Notes: generated from the sequence alone by a model not told the origin. A stretch of DNA of 64,000 bases from Gemmatimonadales bacterium UBA7889 (GCA_002501085.1 DLRL01000056.1:1-64000), one strand, 5' to 3'; positions 44,101-53,466 are shown, counted from the first letter of the stretch. A program made the numbers and translations.

Positions 44101-45416
44101 CCGGATTCGTCGCTTCCTGTCACAACGAGTGAAGATTTCGACCCGAACGCGTCTGGAACAATCTGGATTAGGCCCTCCCCGGGCTCCAGGGCAGAAGTGT
44201 TGATCAGGCTACTGTCGGCGAGTTGGTTCGTGAACCGGTTCTCAGTGCCAACTAGGACCAGGGTAGGTTGTGATCCGGGGTTGTCGAAGGTCCCAGCTGG
44301 TCGAACAAGTGGCACAACAAATCCAGTGGACTCGAGACCAAGTCTTCCAGCTAGATCAGGTAATCCTTCTATGCCTGAGGACCCTGGAACAAGCACGACA
44401 TCGATACGATCAGGGATAGGTCCTCCACCTAAGAACCCGTCTGTCGTATATAGGCTTGAGAGGTCCAGGTCGTTTTTTGCACCGCTGCCCGGTCTCCCTG
44501 AGATGGGTCCCGGAGGGTCGGGTTCTGCTCGGCCCTGAAGACGGATTACGGGTCCGTCGGTAATTCTTGCCTCTACCGAACCGAGGCCAGGATAGGACAG
44601 GGGAATGCGGTCATCCTCCGAATCATCATCCTGAGTTGTGACCGAATCCATCTCTTGCTCGGAAATTTCAGCAGATTCTTCTGGCATAGAGTCTTCGTCA
44701 CCAGGTTCTAGGTCCCGGAGACGACGCATCGCTGTTGCTGCTGAATCAATGTCAGCAGGATCGACTGTGATATCGGCAACGACTCGGGATACACCACCTC
44801 TATCTATTCTGGCACGTGCCTGAGTCAATCGGACTTCCCCATCCACAACTCCTGCATTCGCCAGTGCATCGGAAAGGTCTTCAGCAACCGCACCTAGTTT
44901 GGCGGTTGAGAGCGTCCTCGTATGAGGAAGTACACCGGAAAAGAGACGGGCAGCCGCCATCAGTCCTTCATCGTCACCACCAACAATGAGCACCCAGGTG
45001 CGGTCATCCGTATTTCGAATGACTACTGAGCCCTCGCCAGCGTCGAGCGAGGTTGGATCAATACCCGGTGAGCTTAGGCCAGAGGCAGTTAGGCCGCTCC
45101 GCCCGATCACGATTAGAATTCCTTCGGCTGAAATTCCTCGCTGGATGGGGAGGTTTATCGCCATCGTCTCGAAACCGAGACGAGCTGAAATCTCTGCTGC
45201 TGCTGCCGTCTCACTGATGCTAGGTGTCTCACCTAAAATGAGAGACGCATTCACCAGGTCTGGCACACTATCTGCGTTGGTGTCGACCACGAGATTACCG
45301 AGATCGTATAGTGTGGCCAGGTCCATTCTTGTTGTCTGAGCTTGGGCCGACACCGTGGTCGTTACAGAGTTGCTCAGGACTAGAGATATCGTGACGAGGA
45401 TCGGAATATGGCGCAT
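41106..45416 (-). CDS. giant exported M14 peptidase with duplicated N-terminal module
   Basis: A 1436-residue secreted protein. The ATG at 45416 has GGAGTGGA upstream and a Sec signal ending at TVSAQ. Residues 33-165 and 317-455 are two copies of one module (LATLYDLG / LSSLYTTDG, then a PDL-V/PDRIDVV strand, a GR-LG segment and a V-V-GSDE-G-ALRAL segment). After a long linker comes the M14 domain: zinc ligands His1117 and Glu1120 in SARQHANEVSST, and FTNPDGAQLAY. The acidic stretch at 236-270 may be a flexible link. A repeated exported module probably serves in binding the substrate or cell surface. Confidence 0.88.
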   Translation of the reverse strand: MRHIPILVTISLVLSNSVTTTVSAQAQTTRMDLATLYDLGNLVVDTNADSVPDLVNASLILGETPSISETAAAAEISARLGFETMAINLPIQRGISAEGILIVIGRSGLTASGLSSPGIDPTSLDAGEGSVVIRNTDDRTWVLIVGGDDEGLMAAARLFSGVLPHTRTLSTAKLGAVAEDLSDALANAGVVDGEVRLTQARARIDRGGVSRVVADITVDPADIDSAATAMRRLRDLEPGDEDSMPEESAEISEQEMDSVTTQDDDSEDDRIPLSYPGLGSVEARITDGPVIRLQGRAEPDPPGPISGRPGSGAKNDLDLSSLYTTDGFLGGGPIPDRIDVVLVPGSSGIEGLPDLAGRLGLESTGFVVPLVRPAGTFDNPGSQPTLVLVGTENRFTNQLADSSLINTSALEPGEGLIQIVPDAFGSKSSLVVTGSDESGALRALEQVALTFPHLDERGKDRPTVDDVEQEVWDALSGHSPVGQAAIGLYKLDRIAEKLSDVTVSSARVLMSVEKAEDGLGEYVRARASSSLGTDNLEVLIDDRDVQKAGTIFEETKTLPSEVDRFWSLFRETIIPAATAGQPIRVEARLSEPPELRAQIASEAQQTLIEAGADPANTEVHILSAFKQGYSWLEEVIAPQLQGHTLGEIVISFRRNDPPEDWPQQAINTPVRWLHEIFPIDEVFARDLGLELNQIRFEQVTEGPTYEVHVTNESGTDVLNESFDPKWVLRPYFDRFQDYEQVRVTTGWLKATAGDRTIADERIVTDPEAFWDYYQGEVLPAIYDYVMELHEGIPNGGSGDAPYFGSLTVEMAMSEPDYRLGIDNEIHAPMDALHEEIYFGTIEFFDILGRNSRGQGLTFPGRVIPRMYPKSDGSAATAEIVFTGFATSRPAVIVEYQEAGGDMGEERLDIPKTGLERPSARLAKVHENERGLKHLGLRVRVDTDLDARDSLITLSAPEAVDRSMVSAAQIEATIQEIESLRSQGLYSTALSYHGLGSIEIWAEWTHKQDPNSRRTVTLDGNGSPNPLAEWRSLLPENWSYQGDRIVQWNTPIPPPEGHQMIAKMAATFDEASIYRVGHSYLGKEIWAMDLMPLVSATHWSHVKATTFKPTVVYSARQHANEVSSTSHVLRHAELLLTDSVQRAKLNRVNVIVHPFTNPDGAQLAYDLYRTNPDYILHAGYLGSLGQDATSGGNDDHAIYPESTVRGKLWATWLPDIFLNPHGYPSHQVVQLFSEYTGLVRRGRVTERNWGFNKGWFMPGFSFIDNPSFPRHKEAAFQIRDYITSGINSNQEVFEMNQRNYARYRRYGANFDPETFRLPMTDSVLIQMPLKGSSGEGGGGYNPRITIWSGTTEAPDETAYGPWMELVGKAGLSWDQAILDYLNDGDHKVSRSGSHFFGGVSLRMNRPRPPGNEDEDQSSVDRNPRRMPLRDGPRSYPF

Positions 45417-45593
45417 GGTTCCACTCCGGGTACCGGGGTAGAGCAGGTGCATCAGAACTGGTTTGGAAAGCGAACCTAGGGGCCGTCTTCGGTAGCTACA
45501 AGCGTGATAGAACAGCGTGAGACAGCAGAGGGCTTACCTGGGAGGCGATAGTAATTCAGGGAACGTTAAGAATGTAGCATCTTAGTCTGGCAC

Positions 45594-47243
45594 TTAGTTC
45601 TCAGTTCTTTGGAACTGTATGTCGTAAACCCTTCCAAGACTGAGGCTTAGCTCGGTTATGTCTCCGCTCAAGTCACTCTTGAACCGTATGATTTGTCCCC
45701 CTGCGCTAAAGGCGTGTGAATAGATTGGGGTGAGCATACGGGTGCGACTTGGTCGCTGCGACAGCGTGAGCACACCGTCAGCCACTTCTACCAAGAACGT
45801 GGTTTCCGCATCGTGGCTAGTGTATGTGCCCCCGAATGATACGAGCTCATCTGGGCTTGGCGACCAAGCTTCTACGGGTTCGAACACTTGGTTTGTGTAT
45901 TGCCAAGCTTCAATCTTGAACTGGGGGCGCTGGCCTTGGTTGAGTTGGAACCGGTAGATGCGATCTGCCGCTCCAGCCTGAAAATGGGTCTCACTAAGCG
46001 GAATAAGTGTTGTATTTCCGTCTCTGAGTTCGCCACCTGCGAGCCTTAAGGTTCGCGTGTTGCCAGTTACGGGATCTCTGTAGAGGCCGACGTAACGTTC
46101 GAGGACCATGGCTGACACAGAAGCTGGTTCTGGAGGGATGGTTTCGGTAACCAAATCACCTAAGAAGGCCCTTGCGACGCTTGAGCCAGTGCCCCCGGTG
46201 GACACGTTCGACGCATTACAAAGCATTGCGATTGATAGTTTGTGGTCGGGATAACGTCCAAGGAATGCCCTATATCCTGCAGTAGATCCTGTGTGGGTTA
46301 CTGAGCGCACGCCACCCATCGTCCCATGTTGTAGTCCTCCTGCGTAGATGATCTCGGCACCATTAGATAGCCTGCCCCTCTCATTATGCATCATCCGCAC
46401 AAACTCTGAACCTCCGAGTCGTCCGTCGGTGAGTGCCTGATTCCAGATCATTAGATCCCTAACGGTCGTTAGGATGCCTCCATTCCCATGGACATATTCG
46501 ATAGGTCGGTTGATTACCCAGTCCCCCCCGGGTCTTGCTGAATAGGCTGAGCTGCGGCCTGGCACGAGACGACGGTAGTCGTCTCTCCATTGGGTGCTGT
46601 TCATTCCCAGGGGCTCGAATATGCGTTCCTGGGAGAAGTCCGCGAACGACATGCCGGCCAGGCGATCCACAACGATGGCAAGTAGATTATATCCTGTATT
46701 CGAATATGAGTATTCATGACCTGGGTCGAAATTGGCTGCACTCTGTCGACTAACGATGTCGAGTACATGTTCATGGGTGTGACTTCTTTGCTCGCGACCC
46801 CATCCTGAGATTCCCGCTACGCTACCCCAGTCTCTGAGTCCACTCGTGTGTGTCATGAGATGACGGAGTGTGATGGTAGGACCATAGTCCGGAACTTCCG
46901 GCACGTATTCCCGGATATCGTCCCCTAGAGACAGCTGGCCGTCGAGAGCAAGAAGCATGATCGCTGCAGCTGTAAATTGCTTGGAGACAGAGCCGCCTTC
47001 GAAGATTGTTTCCGGCTTATTGGGAATCCCATGCTCCAGATCAGCCATTCCGTATGCTCGCTCCAAGATGGTTAGGCCATCTAGGGCTACGCCCACCGCA
47101 CATCCAGGTGAGGATACTGACGTCCAGGGTGCGAAGATCTCATCCACACGCACTGACACGTCAATTGGGACCTGGGCGTACATTACGCTGGGGATCGCGG
47201 CCAAAATGAGTATGCTCAGTCGTACTTGGCTCAAGAAGCTCAT
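45594..47243 (-). CDS. exported serine hydrolase, beta-lactamase/class C-like
   Basis: A 549-residue secreted serine hydrolase. The signal ends at SVMYAQ. The active-site motifs of class C beta-lactamase-like enzymes are all present: S-V-S-K at 85-88, Y-S-N at 180-182 and H-T-G in VTHTGSTAGY. The C-terminal 170 residues form a lipocalin-like domain (ERYVGLYRDPVTGNTRTLRL). The family includes D-aminopeptidases, esterases and penicillin-binding relatives, so a peptide or amide substrate is plausible. GGACAG precedes the ATG. It begins 48 bases after a strong hairpin that ends the upstream peptidase gene. Confidence 0.93.
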   Translation of the reverse strand: MSFLSQVRLSILILAAIPSVMYAQVPIDVSVRVDEIFAPWTSVSSPGCAVGVALDGLTILERAYGMADLEHGIPNKPETIFEGGSVSKQFTAAAIMLLALDGQLSLGDDIREYVPEVPDYGPTITLRHLMTHTSGLRDWGSVAGISGWGREQRSHTHEHVLDIVSRQSAANFDPGHEYSYSNTGYNLLAIVVDRLAGMSFADFSQERIFEPLGMNSTQWRDDYRRLVPGRSSAYSARPGGDWVINRPIEYVHGNGGILTTVRDLMIWNQALTDGRLGGSEFVRMMHNERGRLSNGAEIIYAGGLQHGTMGGVRSVTHTGSTAGYRAFLGRYPDHKLSIAMLCNASNVSTGGTGSSVARAFLGDLVTETIPPEPASVSAMVLERYVGLYRDPVTGNTRTLRLAGGELRDGNTTLIPLSETHFQAGAADRIYRFQLNQGQRPQFKIEAWQYTNQVFEPVEAWSPSPDELVSFGGTYTSHDAETTFLVEVADGVLTLSQRPSRTRMLTPIYSHAFSAGGQIIRFKSDLSGDITELSLSLGRVYDIQFQRTEN

Positions 47244-47290
47244 TTTTCTGTCCAGTTATTTATTGGTCTCAATCAAGTTCTTGCGAAAAC

Positions 47291-47322
47291 AAAAGGGGGG
47301 CCGGTGCCCCGGCCCCCCTTTT
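47291..47322 (-). terminator. intrinsic terminator after the S9 peptidase
   Basis: AAAAGGGGGGCCGG (47291-47304) pairs with CCGGCCCCCCTTTT (47309-47322) around a four-base loop, a perfect 14-bp stem. On the minus strand it is followed by GTTTTCG, giving T's after the stem. It lies 38 bases after the S9 peptidase stop, before the next minus-strand gene. Some readthrough to the serine hydrolase cannot be excluded. Confidence 0.85.
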
Positions 47323-47359
47323 ATCCTGAGTATTCCCGGTACCACGTTTCGGCTAAGGC

Positions 47360-49951
47360 TTAATGTCCGTCCTGCTGTTCCGTGATTGTGAGGTCTTCAT
47401 CTGCCAGGTGAACATCAAGCCAAGCGGTCCAACGTGCCCATAGATCAAGTATCGTCTCTTCCGTGGCTGGCCCATGGTCCTCGAAGGGGTATAGGTACAT
47501 CGCCGCCTTTTTGCCTAGCCCATTTAACGCATGGAAGAGGCGTGGTGAGTGATCAGGCGCTGTACCCACGTTCTGGTCATGGAGGCCATGGTACATGAGG
47601 AGGGCTCCGGTAAGGTTGTTCGCATATACGAACGGTGACATCCCGAGATACACCTCTTTCGCATCCCAGAATATCCGCCTCTCACTCTGGAACGAGAGCG
47701 GTGTGAATGTACGATTATAGTTTCCATCACCAGCAATCCCGGCCTTGAAGAACGGGGTGTGGACCATGGCGTTTGCCGTTCCAAATGCTCCGTAAGAGTG
47801 CCCCCCCAGGCCTAGTCGTTTACGGTCGATAATCCCTCTTTCATCGAGTTCATCGATTACCGCCGCCAAGTTATTTCTAAGGTCGTGCTGATAATTGTTG
47901 TTCATCTGCCCGGCCTTACCTACGATCGGAGCATCGGGCTCAACAACCGCGTAGCCTAGCCGGACCAGGTATTCAATGGAACGAGTTCCGAAGTTCGGGT
48001 GGGCATTGATGTTATAGGTGCGGCCTCGCTCGTCGTAGCTCTCTTGATCTTCGTATTCCCGCGGATAGAACCAGAACATGGCAGGCAGCCGCTCGCCGGG
48101 CGTATAGCCAGGTGGCAGTGTCACGTTTACCAAGAAACGGAACCCATCCGGTCGTTCAACAACGAAGCGTTGCCGAGGTGCGTTCGTTAGATCAGGCGTG
48201 TAATCGATATTGTCAGTGAGTTGCGTGCGTTGCGCACCAGTAATCAGGTGCGACTGTGCGATCTCAGTCGGACTCTCGCGGGATACGACAAAGCGTTCTG
48301 CGTCAACGTCTAAGATAGCCGAAATCCGCTCATACTGATTGTTATTGTCACTCTCATAAATCCGTTGTGTTTCACCCGTCCGGATCTCGATTTTATCAAG
48401 AAAAGTCGTAGGCCCTTCGGCAGCTGGATCTTCGTTGTAACTCGTGCCGTACAGGAAGACATTGGCGCCGTCGGATGATGTTTCCACCACACTAGCGGAG
48501 CCACCACCACCACCACCACCAAGTCGAACGCCGCCACCTACACGTCCACCAGCCATGACTAGTGATCCGGGGTTCGCATAGAAGTCATCAGAGTCATATT
48601 CGACGACAGTGTAGCGTGTATCGGGATCGCTGAGATCTACTGCGTATTCCCCCACGTTCCCTCTCCGGCTTGTTCTGAAGAAAACCATGCCATAGTCAGC
48701 AGAAAACCGGTAACTCTGGATACCTGAGTCGTGCGAGTAGAGGGAGTACTGGCTGTCTTCATCGAATGGAGGTGCCCAGAGCATCACATGGTCAGGAGTG
48801 CCTGCGCTTTCATCGGAATCAGTATCATCCTCTTCTTCGTCACTCTCTTCCTGCTGGAGAAACGTCAGGCCCTGGCCATCGTTTCTCCAGGCGACCTGTC
48901 GTCTGTCTGAATCCCCACCGATTCCAGCCACACCTGGTGCTGCAGGACGGTTGTCACCTAGGCCAGTATTCATTTCAGTCACATCTAACTCTGCGAGTAC
49001 TGTTCCTTCTCGGTCCCAAATCTGCTCGACCCGCCCAAAGCTTCGGACTGGAACGATAAAGCTGAATGGCTTTTGAAGGAGCACGGTTCTCGTATGTGCG
49101 CCGGTTGGTGAAAAGTCGAAGCTGTAGATCATTGCCGGATCACCGATTTCAGTCACTTCCCGACTCTCTACATCGATGGTCGCAAGTTGCCCGGTCGCGT
49201 GCCACTCAAGCAGAGTCTCATCTTCTGGCGTTGCCATGAGACTTGCGTAAGTGCGGAGCATGTTCTCACCGTCCTCAGTCTGTTTTACTTGAGGCCCACT
49301 AGGGGCTCCTCTTAGCACGGGTCGTACAGACCGCTCTGTGGGCACCAGGACTGTTGCAACTTCTTCTCCGTCCGCAGTCCATTCGAAGTTTGTGACCAAG
49401 GTTGCTAGTACTGGTGAACGAGTCACTTGCCGGGAGTCACCACTTGTCGGATCAGCCACATAGATGTGAGTCGTTTCGTCTGTGTGCACAAAGAAGGCTA
49501 GGCGAGATCCATCTGGTGACCAGGTTGTGTTCGAGATTCGTGATCCTTGGGGCACGTCCACCTGCACTTCGGAACCATCCGCTGCAGATATCAGGTTGAC
49601 ACCGATGTTTGTGCGGATGCTAAGGTTGCGATGCCGGTTAGCGGCATAGTCGATGAAGAGTCCACCAAGTTCATCAAAAGGCCTGGAGAACCGATCCATT
49701 GTGACGGGACCGTCACCGATCTCATGGATGAACCATTGTTTGTCGGGACTTACGTCGCTGAGCGTCACGTTCAGGTAGCGAGGCGCCATAGCTGCTTCTG
49801 CGATCTCAGGCGGTGGTGTCACCCACTCTTTAGCAGCAAGAATCGCCTCGGGATCGCGCGTATCTTGAGCGACTAACGCACTTGGTCCGATAAGTAAGCT
49901 CAGCAATAGTGCTGAGGCGACAAACAAGATTTTCCGCTGGACTCTATTCAT
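47360..49951 (-). CDS. exported S9 prolyl-oligopeptidase-family peptidase, large
   Basis: An 863-residue secreted S9 peptidase. The ATG at 49951 has GGAGG eight bases upstream and a signal ending at SALVAQ; the frame runs back to 50050 without one. The N-terminal TolB-like propeller has WSPDGSRLAFF and repeated W-x-x-D-G units. A Gly-rich loop with seven Gly in a row lies near residue 495. The catalytic domain has MFWFYPREYEDQ, the nucleophile G-H-S-Y-G-A with Ser719, HGLHDQNV and the His in FEDHGPATE. Relatives are dipeptidyl or oligopeptidases; this one is probably an exported peptide degrader. Confidence 0.93.
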   Translation of the reverse strand: MNRVQRKILFVASALLLSLLIGPSALVAQDTRDPEAILAAKEWVTPPPEIAEAAMAPRYLNVTLSDVSPDKQWFIHEIGDGPVTMDRFSRPFDELGGLFIDYAANRHRNLSIRTNIGVNLISAADGSEVQVDVPQGSRISNTTWSPDGSRLAFFVHTDETTHIYVADPTSGDSRQVTRSPVLATLVTNFEWTADGEEVATVLVPTERSVRPVLRGAPSGPQVKQTEDGENMLRTYASLMATPEDETLLEWHATGQLATIDVESREVTEIGDPAMIYSFDFSPTGAHTRTVLLQKPFSFIVPVRSFGRVEQIWDREGTVLAELDVTEMNTGLGDNRPAAPGVAGIGGDSDRRQVAWRNDGQGLTFLQQEESDEEEDDTDSDESAGTPDHVMLWAPPFDEDSQYSLYSHDSGIQSYRFSADYGMVFFRTSRRGNVGEYAVDLSDPDTRYTVVEYDSDDFYANPGSLVMAGGRVGGGVRLGGGGGGGSASVVETSSDGANVFLYGTSYNEDPAAEGPTTFLDKIEIRTGETQRIYESDNNNQYERISAILDVDAERFVVSRESPTEIAQSHLITGAQRTQLTDNIDYTPDLTNAPRQRFVVERPDGFRFLVNVTLPPGYTPGERLPAMFWFYPREYEDQESYDERGRTYNINAHPNFGTRSIEYLVRLGYAVVEPDAPIVGKAGQMNNNYQHDLRNNLAAVIDELDERGIIDRKRLGLGGHSYGAFGTANAMVHTPFFKAGIAGDGNYNRTFTPLSFQSERRIFWDAKEVYLGMSPFVYANNLTGALLMYHGLHDQNVGTAPDHSPRLFHALNGLGKKAAMYLYPFEDHGPATEETILDLWARWTAWLDVHLADEDLTITEQQDGH

Positions 49952-50127
49952 TTTTCTGCCTCCAACTATGTCAACATCCGAAGCCCCGAAACTGGCCCGG
50001 GGCCCAACAAAGTGCATTCCGGAGGCCGTTCTGGATAGGCGAGCAGCCATGCCGGGACATTTAACCCTACATTGGGCGATCCTAGGGCATGCGTTAGCTT
50101 CGACCTCCGTTTAAAAAAGGATTGACG

Positions 50128-50847
50128 ATGCGGTTTCAACCAAGGATTGCGCTTTTCTGTGCGGCATTCTCGACTGCCGCCCTTATGGGCTGTGAGGGTC
50201 GTGTCGCCATGGATTCTGCAGACCTCGAAACACCTGACCAGAAAGCCTCCTACGGTATTGGCTTAAATATCGGTAGTCAGCTTACTGAGACTAAGGATCG
50301 TCTTGATAGACCAGCTTTCCTGCGGGGGGTTGAAGACGCGCTTCAAGGCAATGAATCGGTGGTGCCCTCCGATGAACTCCAGGTCGTGCTTCAGACTTTT
50401 GCTGAGGAGATTCAGAATGCTGCTCAGCAAGATTTTGATCGTCTAGCCGTGGAAAATTCTGTAGCTGGTGATGCATACCTTGCAGAGAACGGATCCAGAG
50501 AGGGAGTGATGACCACCGAGAGTGGCCTGCAGTATGAGGTGCTCAGTCAGGGTGATGGGTTGATGCCTGGACCAGAAGACCAGGTACAGTTGCACTATCG
50601 CGGGACCTTGATCGACGGGACTGAGTTTGATAGCTCGTACGAAAGAGGAGAGCCGGCTCAATTTGGGGTTGGTGGTGTCATTCCGGGTTTTTCGGAAGCC
50701 TTACAGCTCATGTCTGTGGGAAGTCACTTCCGGGTTGTGATCCCCTCCGAGATAGGCTATGGACCGCAAGGGACCGGTGGCCCGATTGGCCCGAACGCGA
50801 CGCTGATCTTTGAGATTGAACTTCTGGAGATCATTGCCCCAGCATAG
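50128..50847 (+). CDS. FKBP-type peptidyl-prolyl isomerase lipoprotein
   Basis: A 239-residue lipoprotein (ALMGCEG, Cys22), with an N-terminal dimerisation domain (DQKASYGIGLNIGSQL, as in FkpA and Mip) at 37-120 and an FKBP catalytic domain at 125-237. The latter has VQLHYRGTLIDGTEFDSSYERGEP, GVIPGFSEALQLM and IPSEIGYGPQGTGG. It would catalyse proline isomerisation during folding of exported proteins. The ATG at 50128 has AGGA six bases upstream; a TTG two codons earlier is less likely. Confidence 0.94.
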   Translation: MRFQPRIALFCAAFSTAALMGCEGRVAMDSADLETPDQKASYGIGLNIGSQLTETKDRLDRPAFLRGVEDALQGNESVVPSDELQVVLQTFAEEIQNAAQQDFDRLAVENSVAGDAYLAENGSREGVMTTESGLQYEVLSQGDGLMPGPEDQVQLHYRGTLIDGTEFDSSYERGEPAQFGVGGVIPGFSEALQLMSVGSHFRVVIPSEIGYGPQGTGGPIGPNATLIFEIELLEIIAPA

Positions 50848-50916
50848 GCAGCTTTAGGTTGCAAGCGGGGGATAAAAGAACCTGACTCCAGCCCAGCTGG
50901 GTATATCAGACGATCC

Positions 50917-53466
50917 TCAGTTACCTCCGGCTTCGGCCTTGAGTTGACGGTATACGTCACGGGCTGAGTCGAATTGGCCGTATACGTGGTCTTTTTCAGC
51001 CTGTGAACGCCAGTCAGGCCATTCTTCTGCCATCTCTTGTAGCTTGTCGATCCACGCTATTCCATAGTCCGCAGCTTCCGAAGAGCGGACTGGAACTCCG
51101 TCCATGATGATCCATACTGGATTCGTGACAGCCTGCACATAGCCGATCCCCATAGGAAAGGCTTCTCCATTAGTCCCGTTCACGCGTACGTGATACCACC
51201 CTGAGTGCGTTGGCTGGAAGTCACGTTCAAATGAAACCGAAAGTCTGTCAGCTGATAGAGGCATATCTGCAATAACCTCACCGTTGAAGACAAGCTCTGC
51301 CTTTTCGAGAGGAGTGAGAGAGGTTGCCTCGACTTTGATTGTGACATCATCACCGCTGGAGAGATCGACTGTCTGTCCTGGTATCTGCCCTTCGACCTCG
51401 AGTTCCACGAGTGGGCCGTTCGACATGAAAGCGTGTCCGTTCTTCATTGCTTGCAACCAACCGTGCATTGAGAGTTTGCCACCTGGGATCTTCACATATG
51501 TTCGAACAGAACCCACGATTGCCGTGTTATGTAAATTGCTGATCGAATCTTCCCCACCTACGAGTGCGACCCTGAGCCCATTATTCCATGCAGCATAGAC
51601 CGGGGCGAACCCAGTTTGTGAGGCAGACCACTCTACTGCATCTGTGGTAGCCAGAGCGGCATCGACCATAAAGCCTTTCGCACCACCCAGCGTTCCATCA
51701 AGAGGGTCACCGCTGGGCCACTGTGAGTGAACATAGCCAGTGTAAGCTCCCTGCGACTTTGCTTTAAGGAAGATATCGGTGTTTGACGGATAGAGACTCT
51801 CGATCCCGGTACCTTCGTATCCTGTAGTGAAAGGCGAAATCAGATGATCCCGCATCCCGAACAGGAAGACGTGACCGTAGAAAGGTGGGCGGTATTCCTG
51901 GCCCACAACAAGCACGCGGTCCGGGGTCGAAAGCGGGTGTGCCCGACCTCCTGGCAGAAAGTACTGGTAGTCTAGGATACGGTTGTCTTTGTTTGCGATT
52001 TGCTCCAGAACGATGTCCTGGTCTTCTGCCTCCGACATCATCATTAGGTTCTCGAGCGAGTTGTGTAGATTTCCTGCATAGTTCGCGTGCACATGAGTTG
52101 AGCCGCTGAACCACCCCCGTTCCTCCATGTCGATCACTGTTTCGAGCTGGAGTGTGACTTCGGTCACTTCTCCGGCCTGGATCTGAGTTGTCATACTCTC
52201 AGGCTGGTTCTCAAAGCCTTTGACTGTTAGGAGAGAAACCTCGCCCTCAGGGAGTTCCAGAACGGATGTGCCTGTACTGTGGAAGAACCAGAAGCCTGCC
52301 CTTTGTGCTATACGAGCGTATGCGTCAGTTGGTGCATAAAATTTTCCGTCGGACGCCTCAACATGAACTCGAGTTCCGGTCGCTTGACCGTCTGCTCCGA
52401 CTGTCGTCACACGCAGTGTGCCCGTCGGATTCTTCCAATGGCGAGTAGTGATTTCTACGTCGACAATTTTTCCACCGTAGACTTCCAAGAGTTTTAATTG
52501 TGGGAGGCCTTCACGGTTATCGATATATGCAATCCATTCGCCGTCCGGTGACCAGCGTGGGTGAAAGGCATCGTGAGTGAAGAACGTCATCTTGTAGGGT
52601 TCGCCACCCACAGTGGGTTGCACATAAAGATTATTGAATTGATCAGCAGCACCTCTCGTTGATGAGAAGATGAAGCGTTTTCCATCGATTGATACGTCTG
52701 GCTGCGTGCGGTAAAGAGTCTGCTCAGCTAGTACTGTCTCACGTTCATCAAAGCCGTCTTCTCGAGCTGGAACCCGAAAGACGTTGCCGCTTCCCAGCGG
52801 CACATCACGATTTGATACGAGCAGAAGGTTCTCTCCATCAGGGAACCAGGCAGGTGAGATATGGATGTCATCCGCGCCAAAATACAGGCGATTACGTCCG
52901 TAGTTATTGTCCCTGGTGACGGCTATCGCTTCACTACTAAAGCGGCCTGTTGAGAATGCCTGGATATAAACGTTGAAATAGCCAGAAGGTTCGGTTGATA
53001 CGTATGCGATTCGTGTTCCATCTGGACTGAAGCTAGGGTCAGTATAGATCTGCGTGTTGTTTGTCAGGGTCGTTGTCTCGCCAGTCTCAATGTTCAAGAC
53101 CTCAAGTTGGATTGAACGGCCGTGGTCATCGGCAGTGTAGACGAGCCAGCGTCCATCGGGAGAATAGTTTGGAGACGAGTAGTATTTCGGTCCCGAAACC
53201 AGTTCTGTCGCCAGCCCAGAAGCTACCTCGATGCTCCAAATAGATCCCTGCATTGCAACTGCGATGGCCTCTCCGTCTGGCGACCAACTCGGGTACCATG
53301 GTGTCGAACTTGGTGCCGGTGGGAAATAAAAATTGTGCATATAATTCCCTCCCATCCGAGCACTCGGGTACCCACCGAATAGGGTTTGGGCAGGAAGGGG
53401 TAGGGCGCTGGCTAAGACGAGCACAGCCGATGCAATTGCGAGTGAGGAATAGAGACGACGCAGCAC
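50917..53466 (-). CDS. TolB-like propeller fused to CehA/McbA-type metallohydrolase
   Basis: An 849-residue secreted protein. The GTG at 53466 has GGAGG five bases upstream and gives a signal ending at LPLPAQ. Residues 30-350 form a TolB-like propeller (repeated Y-S-P-D-G-R-W units). After a beta domain (about 350-450) comes a PHP-like CehA/McbA region with the metal motif STHVHANYAG, NKDNRILDYQYFLPGGR and a later GGEDSISNLHNTAIVGS. CehA/McbA relatives hydrolyse amide or ester bonds in amides and carbamates. The C-terminal region (IPGQTVDLSSGDD on) is a beta-sandwich. Substrate unknown. Confidence 0.85.
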   Translation of the reverse strand: MLRRLYSSLAIASAVLVLASALPLPAQTLFGGYPSARMGGNYMHNFYFPPAPSSTPWYPSWSPDGEAIAVAMQGSIWSIEVASGLATELVSGPKYYSSPNYSPDGRWLVYTADDHGRSIQLEVLNIETGETTTLTNNTQIYTDPSFSPDGTRIAYVSTEPSGYFNVYIQAFSTGRFSSEAIAVTRDNNYGRNRLYFGADDIHISPAWFPDGENLLLVSNRDVPLGSGNVFRVPAREDGFDERETVLAEQTLYRTQPDVSIDGKRFIFSSTRGAADQFNNLYVQPTVGGEPYKMTFFTHDAFHPRWSPDGEWIAYIDNREGLPQLKLLEVYGGKIVDVEITTRHWKNPTGTLRVTTVGADGQATGTRVHVEASDGKFYAPTDAYARIAQRAGFWFFHSTGTSVLELPEGEVSLLTVKGFENQPESMTTQIQAGEVTEVTLQLETVIDMEERGWFSGSTHVHANYAGNLHNSLENLMMMSEAEDQDIVLEQIANKDNRILDYQYFLPGGRAHPLSTPDRVLVVGQEYRPPFYGHVFLFGMRDHLISPFTTGYEGTGIESLYPSNTDIFLKAKSQGAYTGYVHSQWPSGDPLDGTLGGAKGFMVDAALATTDAVEWSASQTGFAPVYAAWNNGLRVALVGGEDSISNLHNTAIVGSVRTYVKIPGGKLSMHGWLQAMKNGHAFMSNGPLVELEVEGQIPGQTVDLSSGDDVTIKVEATSLTPLEKAELVFNGEVIADMPLSADRLSVSFERDFQPTHSGWYHVRVNGTNGEAFPMGIGYVQAVTNPVWIIMDGVPVRSSEAADYGIAWIDKLQEMAEEWPDWRSQAEKDHVYGQFDSARDVYRQLKAEAGGN

